Assembly (NCBI GenBank): GCA_033064195.1
Contig: JARBJD010000173.1
Coordinates: 62,001-126,000 of the forward strand
Reading direction: 5' to 3'
Length of the DNA stretch: 64,000 nt
From: Blattamonas nauphoetae
Lineage: Eukaryota; Preaxostyla; Oxymonadida
Part shown: in pieces, positions 24,901 to 33,749 of the stretch
Position numbering within the stretch: the stretch's first letter is position 1
Layout of the letters: each line of letters opens with the position of its first letter
Notes under the pieces: model-generated
Told to the model about the DNA's origin: nothing
What the model saw: only the letters and a program-made list of their open reading frames with translations
The model's database searches: none
Made by a program: the position numbers and the translations under genes

Positions 24901-25737
24901 AAGTGGAGTTCGACGGCTGGTTACGTTCAGAAGGAATGATGATGTCAGTGTACTCGTGAGCTTCATATCAGCAGGAATGAGACTGAAGGGTTGGTCATTT
25001 CGCATCCCAAACGAGAAAAGGGGGCCTGAACCGACCGGAAAGTGAGCTTTACTGAGATTGAGCGAGGAGCCAACAACACAAATCGAATCTCCTTCAAATT
25101 CATCAGAATCTCCACTTTCGTCCAGTTTCATATTTCTTTCTGCTTTTGAGTGGTCAATATCAACATTTTTTGGACTTCTGGCGACATCCACAAGGGGAAG
25201 CAGATTTGTCGATTTCGAGTGGTGAGAACACGATATGATCTGGATGCTTGTTGTTTCTTGAAGATTGCTCATCGAAACAACGAATGGCGATTGATCGATG
25301 TTCGAAATGATTTCTGAATCTCGAACCATCAGCTGCGACGACGTCACCAAACAAACAATCGTGTTCGCTTCTTCCCCATGCAGTATCCACGATTCAAGTG
25401 ACACTGAACTGTTTCTCACTTTCAGTATGCACATAGCATCATTGATTGTTGAGAATTCGTTGGTTTTTGAAGAAGTCTCAGATGTCGAGCTTGTCGGATG
25501 GAGACATGAGCTGTGGTGAAGTTCTGAGTGGCGTCCGACAAGTGAAAGTGTTGTGGAGATCAGTGCAACATTTCTAGCGTGATAGGAGCGATCATTTGAA
25601 CAGAGAGTAAGACCACGAGGCTGATTCGGGACTTGATTTGACGAATATAAAACATCTTCAAGAGGGACAATGTGGTCGAGAGAATGGCTTGTGGTCCAGA
25701 CAATGACAAGAAATAGGACTTGCCACGGTCGAATCAT
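15945..25737 (-). CDS. Giant beta-helix / Ig-like repeat receptor with pseudokinase tail, split by a MITE
   Basis: Minus-strand gene starting at the ATG at 25737 with a signal peptide (MIRPWQVLFLVIVW). Parallel beta-helix coils fill about residues 60-560. A long array of Ig/IPT-like repeats follows, with two near-identical tandem 105-residue copies next to the MITE and a third 2 kb away. Then come more beta-helix strands, one membrane segment (WWIPLVAALSAGAILLILII, near 17040) with a Cys/Arg-rich stop-transfer, and a cytoplasmic kinase-like region ending at 15945. That region keeps the APE-like WRAPEA, a VFSLGLVLFEIE helix and the QRP arginine motif, but shows no glycine loop, HRD or DFG, so it should be catalytically dead. 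An 848-bp MITE (19230-20077) with a TA duplication interrupts the reading frame. The flanks match the uninterrupted paralogous repeat at 20391 exactly, so the insertion is recent. Without the insert the gene would encode about 2,980 residues. Confidence 0.75.
19230..20077. mobile_element. 848-bp foldback MITE in the receptor gene
   Basis: The two arms are near-perfect inverted copies of about 290 bp. The ends begin CCCTCCTTCC and contain AAAACCCGTCA twice, 17 bp apart, and the flanks are TA (19228-19229, 20078-20079). The centre (about 19525-19785) is non-palindromic and AT-rich. No transposase is encoded. The very high arm identity and exact target site suggest recent insertion. TIR layout relates it to the elements at 565 and 25942, although the outermost bases differ. 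Confidence 0.9.
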
Positions 25738-25868
25738 TAAAACAGAAAAAGTTTCGGTGAAAATATATTTCGGAGAATGATCACCCCATTATTTGGTTTT
25801 TTTTCGATCCTCTCAGTGCTGGGATTTGAATGATCACTTTAGACTCAACTGATTCTTCTTGCCCTGGT

Positions 25869-27367
25869 ATGTCTTCCCACTCTTTTTCATGTTCTCCAGA
25901 CTGTTCACCTTTCCTGAATTGGAACGAGGATTGTTTTCATAGTACCCGGACAAACCCGTTAGAGCGGATAAACCCGTTAACCATTCCACATGAGCACAGC
26001 AGTCCCCCCTCTTCACTAAAATTATCCTTCCACTTCCCGTTCATTACTCTCTTCATTATTTTTAAAATAGGAGTTACTGTTGAAAGAATGATTGTGAAAT
26101 GGAATGAGAAAAATGTAAGTCGAAATGTGCTCTGAACATAGCCAATGTCTTCCCAGGCGTCCAAGGGATGGTACATTGAGATGCAACCTCTTTGTACTCA
26201 GCATCACATGCAGGGTGTCGTGGCTGGTCATTCATCGATTTGAAATGACCCATAGACCTCGATCAAACATCTGAACAAGAGACCAATCATTTCAGAAGTC
26301 AACTAATAACTTTCTTTCAAACACAACATATCAGTCGTCAGAATAAAAGGATCAATGTGAAGTGGGGTATGTTAGGAACGGGTTTATCCGACTTAACGGG
26401 TTTATCCGGGTACTATCAATCTGAATCCGAAAAGGCCGTTATCTTTCGGTCTCTCGTTGCCACTGTGAAGTTGAAGCCTGCGCTTGATGTCGCTCTGGAA
26501 GCTAAAGCCGTGAGATTTCTCAAAGCTGTGCATACAATGTATGGAACAAATGCAGCTGCTTTTCTCGACAATTTTGGTCAAACCGGTGATGACTCTTCGA
26601 CTAACTTCATCCAATCCATTGTGGTACTTATTTCTTTACCCAGTCAGGTCATCACCACAACAACAATGGAGATTCTCATCTCTCTGTACGGATGGTGTTC
26701 TCCCAAAGTCCGACTCACTCTCGTCCATGCTGATCTTGTCCCTCAACTCATCATGACTCTCAACCCACTGTCTCTTTCATTCACAGAAGCCGCCGATATC
26801 CACGAATATCTCATGAATAGCATTGTCTTGTCTTTCAAGCAGATAACTCCGTATGGTCTCGCTAAACTCGGAATTAAAGATCGGAATGAACAACAAGCTG
26901 TTCACAAGACAGTTTTTACACAAGTTCTGGTCCCTTCAGAGAAGTATATTTGCCATTTGTGCACAAACCGCAATTCCATCATCAATGGTAAGCAATCCGA
27001 AAGTTTTCTGGAACTCCTCGCCCAACTCCTGGAACAATCTCTTTACTATCAACCCACATTAGATTTTGTTCTTCACCTGCCTGTCTTTCTCCCGATTCCA
27101 AGTTGTCTCTCATTCTTCGAAAATGAACGCTCAATCAGGCAATTTCTGCGTGATTTGGTCGTTACCCTGCGGGAATGGAACGAAAAAGGCGGAGAAGTGC
27201 GACAAATATGGAAGACAGTGCATCGATTGTTGAGAATGGAGGACATCGAAGATGTGATTGATACAAAGCTGGGAAACGACAAAAACGCGTCGTATGGAAG
27301 ATCTCTTGTTGCCAACTCCATCTCATTGAACAATCTGCAGGGCATGAACATTCCAGAGCAGGAATAA
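25869..27367 (+). CDS. Unnamed helical protein gene interrupted by a 472-bp MITE
   Basis: The 3' part (26414-27367) encodes about 315 residues of all-helical sequence (for example EKAVIFRSLVATVKLKPALD and YICHLCTNRNSIINGKQSES). The likely 5' part lies left of the MITE: ATG at 25869 with CSPDCSPFLNWNED, an N-terminus in the same style. The MITE at 25942-26413 sits between. Splicing from the GT that forms the MITE's first two bases (25942-25943) to the AG at 26374-26375 would join the parts in frame and leave about 13 residues encoded by the right TIR (TGLSDLTGLSGYY). Otherwise translation could start at the ATG at 26357 inside the MITE. I do not recognise a named domain; the helical pattern could be ARM/HEAT-like. 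No membrane segment. Confidence 0.6.
25942..26413. mobile_element. 472-bp MITE with GT-first TIRs
   Basis: TIRs of about 45 bp start GTACCCGG, contain AAACCCGTTA twice 18 bp apart, and are flanked by TA at 25940-25941 and 26414-26415. The interior has no coding potential of its own. Both strands of the element begin with GT, so it brings a potential 5' splice site wherever it lands. Same TIR design as 565-5590. Confidence 0.85.
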
Positions 27368-27791
27368 AAACAAATAGGATCCAGCGAACAATTCGCACCG
27401 TCTCTGGCTTCTTTTGGACCACAAACACTATTTCAGAATGATCTTTGTCCGCTCTCACATCACCTCATCATTTGCCGGAACAATTCTGTGTCTTTCTCGC
27501 CAGTCTCCCTCGATGGTCGCCACACTCTCCTTCCTTCGCCGCCCCGCTCGTACTGCTCCGAAAGGAAAGGGACTTCGTCGATCGATGTCAGGATCGGGCG
27601 GAGTGAGGCATCTGAACCAACTGTACTCGTTGGAAGCCTTTCCTAATCTTTTGGGCTTGTTCTCTAAAATGCTGTTCTCTCGCTCCTTCATCACTCTCTC
27701 CCCTTCTCTCAATCAAAGAGAGACTCGCGTTCCTTCGTCTTTCAATGGATTCGCGTGCCGTTTTTTCTCGTGAATTGCTCCCTCTTCATTC
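27368..27791. other. Intergenic; ambiguous open frames on both strands
   Basis: A plus frame at 27414-27773 and a minus frame at 27712-27455 overlap almost completely. The minus one (with ENKPKRLGKASNEYSWFRC) has slightly more protein-like composition, but nothing decides between them and neither has a known domain. Confidence 0.3.
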
Positions 27792-28868
27792 ATGGATCGT
27801 CTCATTTCATTGTTGAAATGCTTGTCATTTAATGAATCACTTCTATTAAGGGCTAGAGTTTATTTTTCCTCAAGATGGGAATCTGTGGTTCAAAAGACGA
27901 TAACGAGTCGTTATCAGATGACACAGATACATCCACATCTGATTCTGACGAATCTCCAACAGATTCAGATGCAACTTCATAAAATCACCTCATCTGCACA
28001 GAAGAAGCCATCTTGGGATGGAATCGAACAGAGATTGGAAACTGCCGGCATGGTTCCTGACATGTCTCAACTCATCCTCAAAGAGACGCCAGACCGTGAT
28101 TGTACTACTGGCAAGCTGTACAGAGGGTCGTATGTGGGGTCAGAAATCATGCAGAAACGACTCGATCCAAAATTTGCGAATTCCACCTGCCTCAAACGAG
28201 AATTCGACCAACTGCTCCGGTTCGTGCATCCAAATATATTGGAGATGCGCACTCTCTCACTAGACCCACCGTTCATGGTCTCTCCCTTCATGCGACGAGG
28301 CGCTCTCGCCGAAATCCTGTACGGCATTGACCGAGTTGACCTTGCATGGAAAACGAAGAAAAAGTTCATTTCGGACATCACCAAAGGTCTCACGGCCATT
28401 CATTCGTCGGACACTTGTCGTTATCACGGAGCACTCACTTCATCCCACATTCTTGTCGACCACAGTTGGACGTTGACTATCGCTGGATTTGGAGGAAATC
28501 AGCGTCTCCACTTTTTGACACCTCGGGAGGAAAAAGACGGGCAGTCAGTGATCATCCGTTCTTTGGCGTGGTCGCCTCCTGAACTTCTGAAGGCGGGTGG
28601 TGCACTTGGGCCGGCAGCGGATATTTACGCACTTGGAATTATCATGTGGGAGATTGTGATGCAGGAGGAGCCTTACAAAGGGATCAACACGAAGTATTTG
28701 AAGCAAGATGTGCTCGAGGACCAGCTTCGACCCGAAATTCCTGCAAAACTACCGGATGGCGTCCCTCACGAGATCGCCGGGATTATTACGGACTGTTGGG
28801 CGCAGAATGCCGTCGATAGGCCTTCGATTGACGACATCAAGGCAAGAATCCAAGCTCTTCCCGAATAG
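27792..28868 (+). CDS. Cytosolic pseudokinase (TKL-like fold)
   Basis: The kinase fold covers about residues 90-355 of the open frame. The N-lobe has YRGSYVGSEIMQKRLD, with a plausible beta-3 Lys. The HRD position reads YHGALTSSHIL, without the catalytic Asp. The DFG position reads AGFGG, without the metal-binding Asp. APE is replaced by SPPE. Structural features are kept: AADIYALGIIMWEI, a PYKG substrate helix and VDRPSIDD. It should not transfer phosphate but could scaffold. The N-terminus is unclear. A second frame starting at 27875 reads MGICGSKDDNES, an N-myristoylation-type start with an acidic Ser-rich tail that ends at TAA 27980-27982, just before the kinase frame becomes convincing. 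A short intron or a small frameshift may link them. No membrane segment. Confidence 0.65.
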   Translation: MDRLISLLKCLSFNESLLLRARVYFSSRWESVVQKTITSRYQMTQIHPHLILTNLQQIQMQLHKITSSAQKKPSWDGIEQRLETAGMVPDMSQLILKETPDRDCTTGKLYRGSYVGSEIMQKRLDPKFANSTCLKREFDQLLRFVHPNILEMRTLSLDPPFMVSPFMRRGALAEILYGIDRVDLAWKTKKKFISDITKGLTAIHSSDTCRYHGALTSSHILVDHSWTLTIAGFGGNQRLHFLTPREEKDGQSVIIRSLAWSPPELLKAGGALGPAADIYALGIIMWEIVMQEEPYKGINTKYLKQDVLEDQLRPEIPAKLPDGVPHEIAGIITDCWAQNAVDRPSIDDIKARIQALPE

Positions 28869-29007
28869 GACGATTCACGTTTCTGTTTACAGAATCGTTC
28901 TTTTTCGTTTCTTTCATAAAGATGGTTCGTGAGGGTGGAGTGTGTCTTTGCGATTGGTTGGCGTTGGGACGAGGGTTTGAGAAATTCACATCCATTCTTT
29001 TGATGAT
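28869..29007. other. Short convergent spacer
   Basis: Lies between the 3' end of the pseudokinase and the minus-strand tail exon. T-rich, with AATAAA-like sequences absent in good form. Confidence 0.3.
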
Positions 29008-29244
29008 CTAGCTTTTCTGACTCTTCATGAGCGAATCGCCATAAATCTGAAGTTGGGCGAGAATACGAACTGGATTGACGAAGAGGTAATCAGATCTGGA
29101 TAATGATCGGCCCTCTTTTCGATTGCTGTCAACACATTGACCTCGAACACTGCCATCACTGGCAAATAAACATCTGCAACGATCTCCTCCTCGCTTTTCA
29201 CGAAGCTCTATGTCCTTCGACTCAGATTCCATCCCAAACGCCAT
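29008..29244 (-). CDS. Tail exon of an unnamed gene next to SPRY copy B
   Basis: The C-terminal 30 codons (YLFVNPVRILAQLQIYGDSL then MKSQKS, stop TAG at 29008) match the exon at 32116-31962 (FLAVYPLRILDELHIYGDSF then MKSLKN). Both lie just downstream of a SPRY gene on the same strand. The upstream part of this frame is Arg-rich and doubtful, so the real exon probably starts near 29105 at a splice acceptor. Here the protein stops earlier than in the other copy. The function is unknown. Confidence 0.4.
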   Translation of the reverse strand: MAFGMESESKDIELREKRGGDRCRCLFASDGSVRGQCVDSNRKEGRSLSRSDYLFVNPVRILAQLQIYGDSLMKSQKS

Positions 29245-29309
29245 TGCTCAACAAACGATGATGGTGATTGTGGAATGATTGATGACGAAAAATGATGAAC
29301 GATGACGAT

Positions 29310-30586
29310 TTATCCCAAATTGTGTCCAGTTCCTTGAAATGTCACACTTGACTTCTTCAACTCTCCCCAAAACGTGATCTCAATCGGAACATCACGAGTG
29401 TAGACATCGATCGCGAAGACGAGAGGGACAGGTATGTTGGTGAAGTGGTGTTTCTGTTGGACACCGTCGATGAAGAAGTGGAGTGTCCTCTTCTCCAAAT
29501 CAGCCTCCGCCGACCACTCCTGTCCATTCCGAGTAATCGTGTTCAGAGCAATGGATTTATAAGCCGAGTAGAGACATCCATTGTCGTTGTGCATCATTGC
29601 TGCTTTTGGTGAATGAAAAACAGCCGATGTGAGATGTTTTGGATACTCGAGAGCGTCAAACACACCAATCACTGAAAGAAGGAAGATGATGAATGGATGA
29701 AAGACAAACTGACATATTTAGCTTCAGTTTTGATGGACAGTCGATGAATGCCTTTCGAGACAGGTTTCGTGAAGCAACCAGCCCAACCAACAGAATTGAT
29801 TCGTGTGACAGTCGATCCACTCACTCTGAAGTGCAACGGACTGAACGCAACGATGATGTCAGATGCAACAATTGTTTCCTTTTTGGACACTTCAGTCTTC
29901 GTCTGTTGGATGATCTGCTTCTGCTTTTCAATCACTCGCTCATTCTCTTCCAGTTTCTGTGTCTTGCTCGCCAACTCACTTCGCAGCTGTTCTTTCTCTT
30001 TTTGGAGAGACTGGATCGACGAGAGATGTGTCTTCTTCTCCTTTTCCAGTCTTGCGACATTTCCTTCCGATTCGCTGAGCTTCGCTTGGAGTTCGTCATG
30101 CTGTTTTTGGAGATTGGAGAGTGTTGTTTGCGTTGTTTCGGATTTGTCAAAATCCTCTGTCGGAATGACAACGAAAGCACCTTCCTCCACAATTTCCAGA
30201 GACACAAGACATTTACCAGCTCCACGTTTGATTTTGGGGTCGAGGGAGGGAGATTGGGAGAGTTGGGAGAGAGAAGAGTGGAGGAGTCGTTTGTTCGCGA
30301 TTGGAGTGTGGCAATCGAAGCACTCGTCCAGGATCGTCATCATTCGTTGCAGCAGCTGCGACAGTAGTTCATTGTTTTGTTTTGTTGGTTGTGATGGGAT
30401 GTGGGTTGTGAGGAATGTGGGAATGTGGAACCATTGGAAAGAGTTGACTTTGTTTCTTGGATGGACAGACGAATCACTCAGCCATTCCAACACTGACTCC
30501 ATTGTTGGATGATTCTGCGGAATGGAGTGAGGAGGGATAATAGTCATTGGAACGCTAAAGAAGAGAAAAAATGCAGCACAAACCAT
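29310..30586 (-). CDS. Coiled-coil SPRY-domain protein, copy B (3 exons)
   Basis: Exons 30586-30584 (just the ATG), 30514-29710 and 29671-29310 join in frame to 389 residues, with introns of 69 and 38 bp. The conserved start is GATGAAATG followed directly by a GTTTGT donor, the same as copy C. Order: helical block (EWLSDSSVHPRNKV), a long coiled coil (about 150-250: KQHDELQAKLSESEGNVARL and on), then the SPRY domain (IVAFSPLHFRVSGSTVTRIN; GVFDALEYPKHLTS; RTLHFFIDGVQQKHHF; EITFWGELKKSSVTF). Coding also works from the ATG of MESVLEWL in exon 2, so an upstream ATG-only exon is inferred from conservation between B and C. Role: probable partner-binding adaptor (family inference). Confidence 0.78.
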
Positions 30587-30788
30587 TTCATCTTTGATAG
30601 CGGCTTTTGAGATATTCTGAAGACATGCAGAAGAAAAGAGGCATGATACAATATGAAACAGCAATTGTGAAGAAGAGAGGAAATATCAAACCAATTGAGG
30701 TTCTGGGAGCATTTCACAAGTTCTTGATCCCACCACAACAAATTCTCAATTCAAACGACTCATCTATTTCGGAAAAGACACAAATGAT
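30587..30788. other. Spacer upstream of SPRY copy B
   Basis: Contains the conserved upstream block also seen before copies A and C (CTTCAGAATATCTCAAAA, minus strand near 30610-30625). It probably belongs to the 5' untranslated region or a further 5' exon. No independent gene seen. Confidence 0.35.
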
Positions 30789-31930
30789 TCAAGATCCTGG
30801 ATACGAATGTCTCTGTGACTGATTTATCGAACTGATTTCCCAATGGTATCCTGCTGGAGTGTTGTATTTCCCGTTTCCACTTGAAGTTCGATGGACTCGT
30901 CCTATCTGAAAGAGAAACAAACTTGCTTTTCTCCACAACACAAAACACAGATCCACCACAAAACCAACGAAGTTGGAAAGTGACATCGTTGAGGAGCGAC
31001 CAACACGGCTCAGTTCGTCCAGTCCTGCCTGTCCTTCCCCGCACAGGTCGCACAGAAGAAACGCCGACGATTCTGAAAATGTCCCACAGCACGCTGCGAT
31101 CGTCGATTTGAAGCGGGTTGTTGGCGACAGAGCGAGAGACGAGAACGGATTGGGCGACGATGCGACTTCCTGCCCAGAGCGGATGAACGCCATCACTTCG
31201 TCCAGTGAAGGAAGCATCAGTGTGTCTTGATGCTGTGCGAGCGGGCGGAGTGCTTTCAGTTCTGAGCGGGACAGTTTGGGCGAGTCGTTCCTGTCCGTCG
31301 CTGGGCTGGCCATTGTGGGAGCAGAATCGGTTGCAAACAAGTCGGACACAACATCGGATGATCCCTCCATCCCGATTGTGATCGCATTCGACTTCAAGAT
31401 CGCAGCCGACGAATCAGCCTTCCCAAAACGTTCACGCACGAATCCATTCGAATGCAACCTGTCAAACAACACAATCTACGTCTTGCCCTCCTTCTGTCCT
31501 TCTCATCCAACATCGCCGGATTCGCAGCATCGTATCCGTCGAGATTTCGGCCCAGACTTCTTTCAGACTGTCAACCGATTCGTCTGCCAGTGTTTGCAGA
31601 CACGCTGTCCCACTCATCAACACTGCACTCCCCGTCCTCTTCTCTCGTGTTTGCACAGTCGAGCCCCACAGTCTCTCCCGCAGCAGAGGAGAGAATGCCA
31701 GCATCTCGTGGACATGCCCCACAACTGTCGAGCAGGTGGCCGAATTCCCAAACCCGACCAAGTCAATCATCCTGCCGATCGTCTGCTTCCCGCCCACCGA
31801 ACTTATGTCTCCTGAATTCAGCGCCGACACAAGTCTCGGGATTTCAACGAGAACCTCGTATTCATCAATGATTGGTGACAAAATGTGGCCGTTGATTCCC
31901 AATTGTGATCTACGATAGCCTTCAAACACA
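30789..31930 (-). CDS. Unrecognised gene, two overlapping open frames
   Basis: First piece (31930-31462, about 155 residues) is helical: DEYEVLVEIPRLVSALNSGD, then VGHVHEMLAFSPLLRERLWG. A possible splice acceptor lies just before it at 31931. Second piece (31472-30789) begins RLHSNGFVRERFGKADSS and turns low-complexity after about 31000. The pieces overlap by 11 bp in different frames, so a small frameshift or an intron near 31470 is needed. The last third of the second piece has poor composition and an intron near 31000-30900 is possible. I recognise no domain and no membrane segment. Confidence 0.4.
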
Positions 31931-31961
31931 TCTTATGGTATTTCGTTGTTTCAGATTCAAT

Positions 31962-32116
31962 TTATGGCGTAAATGACACTCGAATCTTCGGTTGACTTCC
32001 ACGAGTCTCAAACGAGAATTCGATGGTTTTGTTTTTCAGACTCTTCATGAACGAATCGCCATATATATGAAGTTCGTCGAGAATACGAAGTGGATAGACT
32101 GCGAGAAAACCAGGAT
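31962..32116 (-). CDS. Tail exon of an unnamed gene next to SPRY copy C
   Basis: After an acceptor-like CAACAG the frame reads FLAVYPLRILDELHIYGDSF, then MKSLKNKTIEFSF, and ends at TAA (31962-31964). Composition and similarity to the exon at 29008 argue strongly for coding. Upstream exons are not resolved; the 150 bp between this and the SPRY C stop could hold one. It may be the last exon of a gene nested 3' of SPRY C or an alternative 3' exon of it. Confidence 0.45.
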
Positions 32117-32266
32117 CTGTTGTGATGATAGGCCACTTTCAATCTAGTGGAGTCAGATGAAGAGAAACGTGAACAACACTTGCTCAAAGAAATCGGGTTG
32201 AAATGAAAATGGATCAGTGTGGCATCGTGGAATGATTGCCAAAGAAAGAAGATGAACGACGACAAT

Positions 32267-33420
32267 TTATCCGAAATTGTGTCCAGTTCCTTCGAATGTC
32301 ACATGTGATTGTGTCTGTCCCCAAAACGTGATCTCAAACGGAACATCCTTCGTGCCACCCTCAATCGCGAAGATGAGAGGGACAGGAATGTTGATGAAGT
32401 GGTGTTCTTGTTGGACACCGTCGATGAAGAAGTGGAGTGTCCTCTTCTCCAAATCAGCCTCCGCCGACAACTCCTGCCCGATCGGAGGTTTCGTGTTCAG
32501 AGCAATGGACTTATTAGCCGAGTAGAGATCTCCGCTGTTGTACATCATCGCTGCTTGAGGACATTCATACACAGACTTTGCGAGATATTGTGGATACTCG
32601 GCAGCGTCAATCACACCCATTTCTGAAATGGTCAAAGAAGGAAGATGATGAGAGGAGGAGTGACAAACTGAATCTGGTTCCGTTGGTTTCGATGGACAGC
32701 CGATGGATGCCTTTCGAGACAGGTTTCGTGAAACAACCAACCCAACCCCCGCTGATGTTGGTGACAGTTGATCCATTCACTCTGTAGTGCAACGGACTGA
32801 ACGCGACGAAGATGTTGGACGAGATGAAGAACTCTTCCTTTCTGGCCACTTCAGTTTTCGTCTGTTGGATGATCTGTTTCAGCTCTTCAATCACTCGTTC
32901 ATTCTCTTCCAGTTTCTGTGTCTGATGAGCAAGCTGTTCTTTCATTTCAGCGATTGTTCGATCATTCGATTCCATCAGATCAAGTTGCGATGTCTCAACA
33001 ATCGCGAATGGACCTTCATCAACAAACTTCAAAGAAGCGAAACATTTCTCAACATCTCTCTTAATGGAAGGAGGGAGGGAGGGCGATTGGGAGAGTTGGG
33101 AGAGAGAAGAGTGGAGGAGTCGCTTGTTTGCGATTGGAGTGTGCGAATCGAAGCACTCGTCCAGGATCGTCATCATTCGTTGAAGCAATTGCGACAGCAG
33201 TTCATTGTTCTGTTTTGTTGGTTGTGATGGGATGTGGGTTGTGAGGAGAGTGGGAATGTGGAACCATTGGAAAGAGTTGACTTTGTTTCTTGGATGGACA
33301 GACGAATCACTCAGCCATTCCAACACTGACTCAATTGTTGGATGATTCTGGAAAAGGGAGTGATGAGAGAGATTTTAGTGATAACGATGCAGAAAGGGAG
33401 AAAAGCACGACTCAAACCAT
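32267..33420 (-). CDS. Coiled-coil SPRY-domain protein, copy C (3 exons)
   Basis: Exons 33420-33418 (ATG), 33347-32669 and 32622-32267 join in frame to 345 residues, with introns of 70 and 46 bp at the same two positions as copy B. The coiled coil is shorter than in B (about 125-180: MKEQLAHQTQKLEENERVIE). SPRY: FVAFSPLHYRVNGSTVTNIS, MGVIDAAEYPQYLAKSV, RTLHFFIDGVQQEHHF, EITFWGQTQSHVTF. The second SPRY intron acceptor is shifted relative to A, B and D, so the junction codon is Lys rather than Met. No kinase domain attached. Confidence 0.78.
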
Positions 33421-33749
33421 TTCATCTTTGTCGTCAGTTTTTGAGATATTCTGAAGACAGCCAGAAGAGAAGAGTCATGGCAATATAAGAATATAAATCG
33501 TGAAGTAGAGACGATATATCAAACCAATTGAGGTTGCGGGAGCATGACTGAATAAGTTGATCGGACCTTAAAAAATTGTAACCAAAATGTATCTAACCAT
33601 ATTCGCAAATGACACACATGATCTGTTTTGCATCATTGAATTTCATGCAGGAATACCACGAATGAAGGAGGACAATGTGACTGAGAATGGGTTCATAAAA
33701 AATAGCGGGTCGTTGATCCATCTCACTTGTTAGACTTATCGAGAGCGAA
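33421..33749. other. Divergent spacer between SPRY C and the p47 gene
   Basis: The left part carries the SPRY-gene upstream block (TTGAGATATTCTGAAGAC near 33440). The right part precedes the p47 start. No gene seen; promoters for both directions probably lie here (inference). Confidence 0.4.
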
